DNA from: Tritonibacter horizontis
GTDB lineage: Bacteria > Pseudomonadota > Alphaproteobacteria > Rhodobacterales > Rhodobacteraceae
Direction of reading: 5' to 3'
Length of the DNA stretch: 64,000 nt
NCBI RefSeq assembly: GCF_001518015.1
Contig: NZ_LPUY01000135.1
Location: forward strand, 41,057-105,056
Numbering within the stretch: position 1 is the stretch's first letter; every line of letters begins with the position of its first letter. The position numbers and the translations under genes are program-made. Under the pieces are notes generated by a model, which worked only from the letters and a program-made list of their open reading frames with translations, was not told the DNA's origin and did no database searches. Below are positions 26,374-34,316 of this stretch, in pieces.

Positions 26374-27081
26374 ATGGACAAACGTATTTCTTCTGCCGCA
26401 GAGGCCGTGGCTGAAATTCCAGATGGCGCCACAGTGATGATCGGCGGGTTTGGGGGCTCCGGTGCCCCGATCGAGCTGATCCACGCATTGATCGACCAAG
26501 GGGCCAAGCACCTGACCGTGGTCAACAACAACGCTGGGAATGGCCATGTCGGTCTGGCGGCGCTGATCGAGCAGGGCCGCGTTGACAAGCTGATCTGCTC
26601 CTTCCCGCGCTCTGCGGATCCGAGCGTATTTGTCGAGACCTACAAGGCCGGGAAAATCGAATTGGAGATCGTCCCGCAGGGCACACTGGCCGAGCGCATC
26701 CGCGCGGGTGGGGCCGGCATTCCGGCGTTTTACACGCCAACCGCCTTTGGCACCGAAGTCGCCGAAGGGAAACATATCGAGGTTTTTGACGGTCGTTCCT
26801 ATGTGCGCGAGCGGTGGCTCAAGGCCGATTTCGCGTTGATCAAGGGTGAATTGGGCGACCCACACGGCAATCTGACCTATCGGATGGCCGCGCGAAATTT
26901 CAACCCGGTGATGGCAACAGCCGCCACCACCACCATTGCGCAGGTGTCCAGCTTTGTACCGCTGGGCGGGATCGACCCTGAACATGTTGTGACGCCTGGT
27001 ATCTTCGTGCAGCGCCTTGTCGAAGTACCGACCCCAGCACAGGAAGAAGAGCTCAACCGGGCGGAGGCCGTATACCCATGA
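26374..27081 (+). CDS. pcaI: 3-oxoadipate CoA-transferase subunit A (PcaI)
   Basis: The alpha subunit of succinyl-CoA:3-oxoadipate CoA-transferase, 235 residues. The glycine loop VMIGGFGGSGAPIELIHAL, the segment NNNAGNGHVGLAALI, PRSADPSVFVETYKAGKIEL and IVPQGTLAERIRAGGAGIPA are all typical of PcaI. The start ATG at 26374 follows a near-perfect AGGAGGT. It overlaps pcaJ by four bases. The enzyme activates 3-oxoadipate (beta-ketoadipate) for thiolysis at the end of the protocatechuate/catechol pathway. Confidence 0.93.
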   Translation: MDKRISSAAEAVAEIPDGATVMIGGFGGSGAPIELIHALIDQGAKHLTVVNNNAGNGHVGLAALIEQGRVDKLICSFPRSADPSVFVETYKAGKIELEIVPQGTLAERIRAGGAGIPAFYTPTAFGTEVAEGKHIEVFDGRSYVRERWLKADFALIKGELGDPHGNLTYRMAARNFNPVMATAATTTIAQVSSFVPLGGIDPEHVVTPGIFVQRLVEVPTPAQEEELNRAEAVYP

Positions 27082-27758
27082 CCGATATCAAACTTTCCAA
27101 CGCGCAGATCGCATGGCGCGCGGCACAGGACATCGAGGATGGTGCCTATGTGAACCTCGGCATCGGTTTTCCAGAAATGGTTGCCCGCTTCCAACCCGAA
27201 GGCAAACAGGCGATTTTTCACACCGAAAACGGTGTATTGGACTTTGGCAAGGCCCCAGAACCCGGAGACGAGGACTGGGACCTGATCAATGCCGGGAAAA
27301 AGGCGATCACCTTGAAGCCCGGCACGGCATTCTTTGACCACGCCGACAGTTTCGCCATGGTGCGCGGCGGTCACCTGGATGTGGCGATCCTGGGGGCCTA
27401 TCAGGTTGCACAGAACGGAGATCTCGCCAACTGGTCCACCGGAAAAGGCGGCATCCCGGCGGTTGGCGGTGCCATGGATCTGGTGCAATCGGCCCGTCGT
27501 GTCGCAGTCCTGACTGATCATGTGACCAAGACCGGCGCGCCGAAACTGGTGTCACATTGCACCTTGCCGTTGACCGGCGTCGGCTGTGTGACCCGCATTT
27601 ATTCCTCGCTCGCAGTGATCGACGTCTGCGACGGACATTTTGTGCTGCGTGAAAAACTGCCGTCCTGCTCGATGGAGGAGCTTCAGGCGCTGACCGGCGC
27701 GCCGCTTCATACCGATGGCCCGGTGGCCGATCTGATTTGCCCGGAGGAACTGGCATGA
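27078..27758 (+). CDS. pcaJ: 3-oxoadipate CoA-transferase subunit B (PcaJ)
   Basis: The beta subunit, 226 residues. It has GAYVNLGIGFPEMVARF near the N-terminus and the catalytic Glu in FHTENGVLDFG, followed by FFDHADSFAMVRGGHLDVAI. The overlap with both neighbours (ATGA at 27078 and at 27755) keeps subunits in fixed ratio. It forms the active transferase with PcaI. Confidence 0.93.
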   Translation: MTDIKLSNAQIAWRAAQDIEDGAYVNLGIGFPEMVARFQPEGKQAIFHTENGVLDFGKAPEPGDEDWDLINAGKKAITLKPGTAFFDHADSFAMVRGGHLDVAILGAYQVAQNGDLANWSTGKGGIPAVGGAMDLVQSARRVAVLTDHVTKTGAPKLVSHCTLPLTGVGCVTRIYSSLAVIDVCDGHFVLREKLPSCSMEELQALTGAPLHTDGPVADLICPEELA

Positions 27759-28945
27759 CCGAAGTCTTTATCTGTGACTACCTGCGCACACCCATCGGAC
27801 GCTTTGGCGGCGCCTTGGCAGCGGTGCGGGCCGATGACCTGGGGGCAATCCCGATCCGCGCCCTGATGGGCCGTCACGACATCGACTGGAGCCAGGTCGA
27901 CGAGGTCTACTATGGCTGCGCCAATCAGGCGGGCGAGGACAATCGCAACGTCGCGCGCATGTCTGCGCTGCTGGCGGGGCTGCCCGTGGATGTACCGGGC
28001 GTGACGCTCAACCGGCTCTGCGGGTCAGGTATGGATGCGGTGATCACCGCCGCCCGTGCGATCCGCGCCGGCGAAGCGGACTTGGTGCTGGCAGGCGGCG
28101 TTGAAAGCATGAGCCGCGCACCCTTCGTGATGCCCAAGGCAGAAAGCGCCTATTCCCGCGCGAATGCAGTCTATGACACCACCATTGGCTGGCGGTTCGT
28201 CAACCCGTTGATGAAGGCGCAACACGGCGTCGACTCGATGCCGGAAACCGCTGAAAATGTCGCGGACGACTTTGCCATCAGCCGCGAGGATCAGGACGCC
28301 TTTGCGCTCCGGTCACAACAGAAGGCGGCCGACGCGATTGCGAACGGCAGGCTGGCCCAGGAGATCGTCCCGGTGACGATCAAAACCCGCAAAGGGGAAA
28401 CTGTCGTGACGACAGACGAACACCCGCGGGCCACCTCTTTGGAAAAACTCGCCGCACTCCGACCAATTGTGCGCGAGGACGGCACCATTACCGCCGGCAA
28501 TGCCAGTGGCGTGAACGATGGGGCGGCAGCGCTGATCCTGGCGTCCGAAGCCGCGATCAAACGCCACGGGTTGACCCCCATCGCGCGGGTTCTTGGCGGT
28601 GCCACAGCAGGCGTTGCACCCCGGATCATGGGATTTGGGCCGGCGCCGGCGTCGAAAAAACTGATGGCCCGTCTTGGCCTGAGCCCGGATGATTTCTCTG
28701 TCATCGAACTCAACGAAGCTTTTGCCTCTCAGGGGTTGGCAACCCTGCGGGCACTTGGCATCGACGACGACGATGCGCGGGTCAATCCGAACGGAGGCGC
28801 CATCGCCCTTGGTCACCCGCTGGGCATGTCAGGCGCCCGCATTGCCGGAACCGCAATGCTGGAGCTGAAATCCGGTGAAAAGAGCCTCTCCACCATGTGT
28901 ATCGGCGTTGGCCAAGGCATTGCCCTGGCATTGGAAGCCTTGTGA
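27755..28945 (+). CDS. pcaF: 3-oxoadipyl-CoA thiolase (PcaF)
   Basis: A 396-residue thiolase that cleaves 3-oxoadipyl-CoA to succinyl-CoA and acetyl-CoA. It has the nucleophile Cys in LNRLCGSGMDA, NEAFASQG, the catalytic His in GGAIALGHPLGMSGAR and the second Cys in MCIGVGQGIAL. The N-terminal FICDYLRTPIGRFGGALAAV and CANQAGEDNRNVARM are diagnostic of PcaF rather than acetoacetyl-CoA thiolases. The start ATG at 27755 overlaps the pcaJ stop and follows GGAGGAA. A GC-rich hairpin ends the operon. Confidence 0.94.
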   Translation: MTEVFICDYLRTPIGRFGGALAAVRADDLGAIPIRALMGRHDIDWSQVDEVYYGCANQAGEDNRNVARMSALLAGLPVDVPGVTLNRLCGSGMDAVITAARAIRAGEADLVLAGGVESMSRAPFVMPKAESAYSRANAVYDTTIGWRFVNPLMKAQHGVDSMPETAENVADDFAISREDQDAFALRSQQKAADAIANGRLAQEIVPVTIKTRKGETVVTTDEHPRATSLEKLAALRPIVREDGTITAGNASGVNDGAAALILASEAAIKRHGLTPIARVLGGATAGVAPRIMGFGPAPASKKLMARLGLSPDDFSVIELNEAFASQGLATLRALGIDDDDARVNPNGGAIALGHPLGMSGARIAGTAMLELKSGEKSLSTMCIGVGQGIALALEAL

Positions 28946-28962
28946 CCCCACTCTAGGTGACA

Positions 28963-28995
28963 AGGCCCGGCCCATCGGATGATGGGGCCGGGCCT
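28963..28995. terminator. Hairpin terminator between pcaF and the PotD-type gene
   Basis: Arms AGGCCCGGCCC (28963-28973) and GGGCCGGGCCT (28985-28995) pair perfectly across an 11-base loop, between two convergent operons. There is no T-run, but the stem resembles the one at 15596-15630. Confidence 0.6.
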
Positions 28996-29074
28996 GCAAC
29001 AATCGCATCTGATATTTAGCAGGATCGGCGGATCCGGCATCCCTCGCGGAAGCCATGACGCCAGATCGAAGGTC

Positions 29075-30112
29075 TTACTTTTTCAGGTTGGTCCAGATCG
29101 TGTCGTAAACAGCCTGCACATCCTGTTCACAGGCTTCGATAAACACGGTCTTGCCGGCATCCGCAGTCGGGTTCGCCTCTGGCAATGCCCGCAGAGCCTC
29201 GTCCAGCAGCGGGGCAACGCCCTCGACCCCGGCACCGTAGCGGGTCCAGTTCGTCAGCGCCGCCGCGTTCTCCGGCACCAGAAGGAAATCCATGAATTTC
29301 AAGGCATTCTCGCGGTTGGGCGCGTCCTTTAGCAACACGACATTGTCCATCCAGGCAATGTAGCCCTCCTTTGGAAAGGCATATTCCACATTGGCGCCTT
29401 CCTCGCGCGCCTTGGCGCTGAACCCGTCATAAATCATCCCGGCCGCCGCGTCGCCCGACACCAGCACTTCCTTGGCCGTGTCAGAGTTGAACGATGCCCA
29501 GCCCTGTTTTGCGCTTTGCAACATATCGTTCAGCGCCTTGAGCTGTTCGCGATCCGTGGAGCATTGCGGAATGCCCATATGGAGCGCCGCCATCGCCATG
29601 ACCTCGCCCTGACTGTCGAGCACATTGATCTTGCCCTGCAGTTCCGCCGGCGGGTTGAACAGAATGCTGGTCGAGGAAATGTCGCCGGAATAAACGTCCC
29701 GGTTTACCGCAAAGCTGGTGGACCCCCACTGATAGGGGATCGAGTGCTGACGCCCCGGGTCAAAGCTGGGGTCGGCCCAGAGGGCGGAAATGTTGCCCTT
29801 GTTCGCCAGTTCGCCCTCGGCAATCGTGTCCAGCAAACCTTCTGATGCCATGATCTTGACCATGTAATCGCCGGGCACCGACACGTCATAGGTGCCCATA
29901 CCCCCGGCTTTGAGCGAGGCAAGCATCGCCTCGTTGGAATCGTAGGTGTCCATGACCACGTCGATCCCGGTTTCTGCGGTGAACTTATCCACCAGTTCTT
30001 GCGGGATGTATTCGAACCAATGGTACACGACCACCTGACCGTCTGCCGCCGCGACGGACGTCATTGCGCCAAGCGTCAGGACGGCTACGCTGGATCTCAA
30101 AAGAGCTTTCAT
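29075..30112 (-). CDS. Polyamine-type ABC transporter substrate-binding protein (PotD/PotF-like)
   Basis: A periplasmic binding protein of 345 residues. The start at 30112 follows GGAGAG and gives a signal peptide (MKALLRSSVAVLTLGAMTSV, cleavage near AAA-DG). The mature N-terminus QVVVYHWFEYIPQELVDKF is the PotD/PotF hallmark, and SVPGDYMVKIM and IPYQWGSTSFAVNRDV follow. Such proteins bind spermidine, putrescine or related amines through acidic and aromatic residues. It is the last gene of a potA-B-C-D-ordered operon. Beside an amine dehydrogenase, a diamine or histamine-like ligand is plausible. Confidence 0.92.
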   Translation of the reverse strand: MKALLRSSVAVLTLGAMTSVAAADGQVVVYHWFEYIPQELVDKFTAETGIDVVMDTYDSNEAMLASLKAGGMGTYDVSVPGDYMVKIMASEGLLDTIAEGELANKGNISALWADPSFDPGRQHSIPYQWGSTSFAVNRDVYSGDISSTSILFNPPAELQGKINVLDSQGEVMAMAALHMGIPQCSTDREQLKALNDMLQSAKQGWASFNSDTAKEVLVSGDAAAGMIYDGFSAKAREEGANVEYAFPKEGYIAWMDNVVLLKDAPNRENALKFMDFLLVPENAAALTNWTRYGAGVEGVAPLLDEALRALPEANPTADAGKTVFIEACEQDVQAVYDTIWTNLKK

Positions 30113-30131
30113 TGTTCTCTCCATCTGTTGG

Positions 30132-30941
30132 TTATTTTGTTTTTTCTGATTTGCTGACGACGTATGAAATCGTCACGAGTAAGATCGAAACGCCAAGCAA
30201 CAGCGTCGATATCGCCATGATGTTCGGCTTTATCCCCTGCTTGACCGACCCGAAGATAGCCGTTGGCAGGGTTTCGATGCCGGCCCCCTTGACGAAATTC
30301 GTGATGATGAAATCATCAAGAGAGACGATAAATGCGAGCAGAAAACCGGAGATAACTCCCGGCATCATCATCGGGAGCAATATGCGGGTGAAGGCCTGTC
30401 TTTTGGTTGCGTACAGATCCTGTGCGGCCTGTTCATAGCTGGCATCGATACCCTGCATCCGCGCGGCAATCGGCAAATAGGCAAACGGAATACAGAACGC
30501 GATATGCGCAATCAGGATGGTGCCATAGCCGCGTGTAAACCCGACCGAATTGAAAAAGATCAGCGTGGCGACGGCCAGAACAATTTCCGGCACCATCAGC
30601 GGCAGGCTGATCAGGCCGAAGGACAGGCTGCGCAGCTTGAACGCGCCACTTCGGATCATCGCGGTGGCAGCAAGGGTTGCAATCGTGGTGGCGACGGTTG
30701 CCGCGATGATCGCAATGGTAAAGGAATTCCAGGCCGCCGCTTTGAATTTTTGGCTTTCGGGGCCGGAAAACACATCCACGTACCAACGCAAACTGACCCC
30801 TTCCCAATTGGTGATCGAATTGCTGTCGTTCAACGAATAGACGGTCACCACCAGCAACGGCGCATAAAGGATCAACAGGCATACCAACGTGATGGCAAAG
30901 AAACCTGGATAGCTCTTGATATCGAGTTTCGCGCGTCGCAT
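30132..30941 (-). CDS. Polyamine-type ABC transporter permease (PotC-like)
   Basis: An inner-membrane permease of 269 residues with about six helices. The cytoplasmic EAA-type loop reads [20 protein letters not shown] followed by [12 protein letters not shown], which docks on the ATPase. The start ATG at 30941 shares a base with the preceding permease stop (TGATG). Twenty bases separate it from the PotD-type gene. The C-terminal segment [20 protein letters not shown] is typical of PotC/PotI. Confidence 0.92.
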   Translation of the reverse strand: MRRAKLDIKSYPGFFAITLVCLLILYAPLLVVTVYSLNDSNSITNWEGVSLRWYVDVFSGPESQKFKAAAWNSFTIAIIAATVATTIATLAATAMIRSGAFKLRSLSFGLISLPLMVPEIVLAVATLIFFNSVGFTRGYGTILIAHIAFCIPFAYLPIAARMQGIDASYEQAAQDLYATKRQAFTRILLPMMMPGVISGFLLAFIVSLDDFIITNFVKGAGIETLPTAIFGSVKQGIKPNIMAISTLLLGVSILLVTISYVVSKSEKTK

Positions 30942-31870
30942 CAGCCCGTTCCCTTCTGTGCCCTGGCCTGCTGGCGGGCGAAGATGAGCAGCAGGATCAG
31001 GACCATGGTCAACAGCACCATGGATGCCGCCGCGCCAAAGGGCCAATTGCCGGCGTTGCCTTTGAACTGCTCCTCAATCAAGGAGCCGATCATGAAATTC
31101 TTGGCCCCGCCCAGCAGGTCGGGCGCAAGAAACGACCCCAACGAAGGGACAAAGACCAGGATGCATCCCGCAACGACCCCCGGTTTCACCGCCGGCAGCA
31201 GGATGCGGCGCAGGGTCACCCATTTTGAGGCATAAAGATCCGCTGCGGCTTCGCTCAGGGAAAAATTGTAGCGTTCGACGCTGGCATAGATCGGCAGCAC
31301 CATAAACGGGAGGTAAGAGTAGAACAGCCCAAGCTGCACGGCGAAATTTGTGTTGATGATCGTGATCGGCTCGTTGATCAGCCCGGTGCCGACTAGAAAA
31401 TCGTTGATTGGTCCATTGTCCCGCAACATGAATTTCATCGACACGGTGCGGATCAGCAAATTCACCCAATAGGGGATGGTGATCAGAAACACCCACATGG
31501 GGCGGAGTTTTTCGGGTCGGGTAGCGATGAAATAGGCGGTCGGAAACCCGATCAGCAGCGCCATCAGCGTCGCCGTCGCCGCCTGCCAGATCGAGCGCCA
31601 GAAAATCGCGATATAGGTCCATTCAATCGTTGGCGGTTCATCGCCAAAAAGCCCCCGATTGAAGAAAAACTGATCATAGGCCGCCGTGCTGAATTCCCAA
31701 ATCACGCCGCCCCGGAACTCTTTGGTCAGAAACGAATAAACCAGCATCATGAAAACCGGCGCGAGGACAAAGACCCCCAAGAACGCCCAGGCAGGAAGCA
31801 AAAGCCAGGGGCGCGCGTTCTTGTAGGTGTCCGCCGCGGTGCCGCCGCTGCTCGCCGTGCCGCCTGCCAT
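30941..31870 (-). CDS. Polyamine-type ABC transporter permease (PotB-like)
   Basis: A 309-residue permease with six helices and the EAA loop [20 protein letters not shown] followed by [12 protein letters not shown] hydrophilic N-terminus of about 25 residues precedes the first helix ([20 protein letters not shown]). Both ends overlap the neighbouring genes by TGATG. It pairs with the PotC-like permease. Confidence 0.92.
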   Translation of the reverse strand: MAGGTASSGGTAADTYKNARPWLLLPAWAFLGVFVLAPVFMMLVYSFLTKEFRGGVIWEFSTAAYDQFFFNRGLFGDEPPTIEWTYIAIFWRSIWQAATATLMALLIGFPTAYFIATRPEKLRPMWVFLITIPYWVNLLIRTVSMKFMLRDNGPINDFLVGTGLINEPITIINTNFAVQLGLFYSYLPFMVLPIYASVERYNFSLSEAAADLYASKWVTLRRILLPAVKPGVVAGCILVFVPSLGSFLAPDLLGGAKNFMIGSLIEEQFKGNAGNWPFGAAASMVLLTMVLILLLIFARQQARAQKGTG

Positions 31871-32961
31871 CAGTCCATCAGGAGGCGCGCGGCCTCCTGC
31901 TCCATGTTGACGTAGACTGCACTGCCCGGCTCAAAAATCCGCTTGTTGCCACGGTCCGAATTGGAGGTGCGCACCACCAGATTGGGACCCTCGTCCAGAT
32001 CGACCAGCGTCGTGATATCGGTCCCGGCAAAGATGTTTTCCCTGACCCGACCGCGCAGCCCTTCGGCGTCGGTCGGCGCATCGGACATAAAGAGCCGTTC
32101 CGGCCGGACGGATATATGCACTCGGGCGCCGATACGAACCTCCTGGTCCGATTTGCCGCTGAGGATATGACCGCCACCCAGACTGCAGATGGCGCGCCCG
32201 TCCCGAACTTCACGTACCGTAACCTCCAACAGATTGGTTTCGCCGATGAAATCCGCCACGAACATATTGTGAGGGCGTTCATAGATGTCCCGCGCCGCGC
32301 CAAGCTGTTGCAGCGCGCCGGCGGACATAACCGCGATGCGATCTGACATGGTCAGCGCTTCTTCCTGATCGTGGGTGACAAAGATAAAGGTGATGCCCGT
32401 TTCGCGCTGAAGATGTTTCAGTTCCATCTGCATGGCCTTGCGCAATTTGAGATCCAGCGCCGACAGCGGTTCGTCCAGAAGCAGGACCTTGGGCTTTGGC
32501 GCCAGCGCGCGTGCCAGCGCCACCCGCTGTTGCTGGCCACCGGAGAGTTGCGCCGGTCGACGGCTGGCAAAGTCCGACAACTGCACCAGTTCCAGCATCT
32601 CGCCGGCGGCACGCCGGGATTCAGGCCGCGATTGACCCCGCATCTCCAGACCGAAGGCGACATTGTCCAGAACCGTCATCTGCGGAAACAACGCATAGTT
32701 TTGAAATACGGTGTTCACCGGACGCTTGTTCGGCGGCAAATCGGCGATTTCGTCGCCAAATAGAAAGATCGCCCCTTCGGTGACCTCTTCAAAGCCGGCG
32801 ATCATCCGCAACAATGTCGTCTTGCCACACCCAGAAGGCCCCAGAAGCGTAAAAAACTCGTTGTCATAGATCGACAGGGAGACCGTGTTAAGCGCCGTAA
32901 AGTCACCGTACCGCTTGACCGCACCACGAACATCTATGGCAATTTTTCTGCTGTCTGACAC
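31870..32961 (-). CDS. Polyamine-type ABC transporter ATP-binding protein (PotA-like)
   Basis: A 363-residue ATPase with Walker A LLGPSGCGKTTLLRM, Q-loop VFQNYALFPQMT, signature QLSGGQQQRVALARAL, Walker B VLLLDEPLSALD and H-loop FVTHDQEEAL, plus a C-terminal TOBE-type regulatory domain from about residue 270 (VHISVRPERLFM). The start is GTG at 32961 with GGAG upstream. It is the first gene of the four-gene importer operon, downstream of the M20 deacylase gene. Confidence 0.94.
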   Translation of the reverse strand: MSDSRKIAIDVRGAVKRYGDFTALNTVSLSIYDNEFFTLLGPSGCGKTTLLRMIAGFEEVTEGAIFLFGDEIADLPPNKRPVNTVFQNYALFPQMTVLDNVAFGLEMRGQSRPESRRAAGEMLELVQLSDFASRRPAQLSGGQQQRVALARALAPKPKVLLLDEPLSALDLKLRKAMQMELKHLQRETGITFIFVTHDQEEALTMSDRIAVMSAGALQQLGAARDIYERPHNMFVADFIGETNLLEVTVREVRDGRAICSLGGGHILSGKSDQEVRIGARVHISVRPERLFMSDAPTDAEGLRGRVRENIFAGTDITTLVDLDEGPNLVVRTSNSDRGNKRIFEPGSAVYVNMEQEAARLLMD

Positions 32962-33115
32962 GACAAACTCCGTCTTTCCGAGTTAGACAGAACCATAGGA
33001 ACCGGTCGACAATTGCCCAAGAATTCTGTCACTTAGCATTGCTTAACCTCTGCCTAAGGCAAGGGGTAGAATATGAGCGGCGCGCCCAAAATCCGTGCAG
33101 CGCGAGAACCCTGGC

Positions 33116-34276
33116 TCAGGCCGGCACGCGCCCCGTCAGTTCCGCCAACAGCCGGTCCATCATACGGTCACATTCTGCCAGTTGCGCCACTGCAATAAAT
33201 TCGTCCGCCTTGTGCCCCTGCCCCGTCATTGACCCCGGACCGCAAACGACAGTGGGAATGCCCAGACCGGCAAAGACCCCGGCCTCGGTGCCAAAGGCAA
33301 CTTTGATCGTCTGATCGGAGTGCACCAGGCCTTGCACCAGCCGCGTCACCTCTGCCTTGGGTGAGATCTCCAGGCCGGGATACGAATTGATGGGGTGGAT
33401 CTCGATATCAGCCGTCTCAAACCGCAGCCTGTGAGCGGCGCGCACCATTTGTGCGCTGTCCTGGATCCGCGACAGGATGCCCTTTGGATCATCCGCAGGC
33501 AGATGTCTGTATTCAAACAATATTTCGGCCCGAACGGGTACGATGTTCAGCGCCTCTCCCCCCCTCATACGGCCGACATGAACCGTCGAATATGGGATGT
33601 CATAGGCGCTGTCCTGCGCGCCGACCATGGCCAGGGTGTCCTGGATCTTGCGCAACTCCGCAAGGAAATCCCCGGCGACATGCAGCGCATTCAGGAAACG
33701 CGGCGCCAGGGCGGAATGCCCGCTCTGGCCGTGACATACCGCGCTGAGCGATCCCTTTCCCTTGTGGCCGATGGCGACCTGCATTTCGGTAGGCTCGCCC
33801 ACGATACAGGCGCGCGGCAGGCCGATGCTGCGCTCCAGATCGCCACTCATGTGCTGGACGCCGACGCAACCGACCTCCTCGTCATAGGACAGCGCGATTT
33901 TGAGCGGCTCCGCCAAAGCAACACCCGCCGCGCGCTCGGCCAGAGCCAGAACGCAAGCGAGATAGCCCTTCATGTCGGTGGTTCCACGCCCATAGGCCCG
34001 GTCGCGGTCCAGCGTCAGCCGAAAGGGGTCCCGCGACCAGCTTTGGCCGTCGACCGGCACGACATCCGAATGCGCCGACAGCAGGACGCCTTTGCCAGCC
34101 GGGCCGAGCGACGCAAATAACCCCGCCTTCTGGCCACAGGGGCTCGCAAGACGGTGCACCGTAAAGCCGAGGTTGGACAGAAACGCCTGAACATAGTCTA
34201 CCAGCGCCAAATTGGACTTTGCGCTCACCGTGTCAAAGCCGATGAGCCGATCCAGAATTTGCAGTGTCCTACTCAT
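33116..34276 (-). CDS. M20 family deacylase (acetylornithine deacetylase/ArgE-like)
   Basis: A 386-residue zinc-dependent amidohydrolase of the ArgE/DapE type. Metal and catalytic motifs are LSAHSDVVPVDGQSW (His and Asp), GRGTTDMKGYLACVLAL (bridging Asp), SYDEEVGCVG (catalytic Glu-Glu), CIVGEPTEM and the C-terminal GHKADEF histidine. The start ATG at 34276 follows GGGAGGC. It lies between the amine dehydrogenase and the transporter, so it more likely removes an acyl group from an amine or amino acid substrate of this island than from N-acetylornithine in biosynthesis. Confidence 0.9.
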   Translation of the reverse strand: MSRTLQILDRLIGFDTVSAKSNLALVDYVQAFLSNLGFTVHRLASPCGQKAGLFASLGPAGKGVLLSAHSDVVPVDGQSWSRDPFRLTLDRDRAYGRGTTDMKGYLACVLALAERAAGVALAEPLKIALSYDEEVGCVGVQHMSGDLERSIGLPRACIVGEPTEMQVAIGHKGKGSLSAVCHGQSGHSALAPRFLNALHVAGDFLAELRKIQDTLAMVGAQDSAYDIPYSTVHVGRMRGGEALNIVPVRAEILFEYRHLPADDPKGILSRIQDSAQMVRAAHRLRFETADIEIHPINSYPGLEISPKAEVTRLVQGLVHSDQTIKVAFGTEAGVFAGLGIPTVVCGPGSMTGQGHKADEFIAVAQLAECDRMMDRLLAELTGRVPA

Positions 34277-34316
34277 ATTCAAGTCGCCTCCCGGTCTGGT
34301 GTTGGTGGCAAAGGGG

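Noticed and set aside
33116..34276. argE of arginine biosynthesis
   Set aside because: Many alphaproteobacteria use ArgJ, and the gene lies within an amine uptake island, so a catabolic deacylase is more likely.
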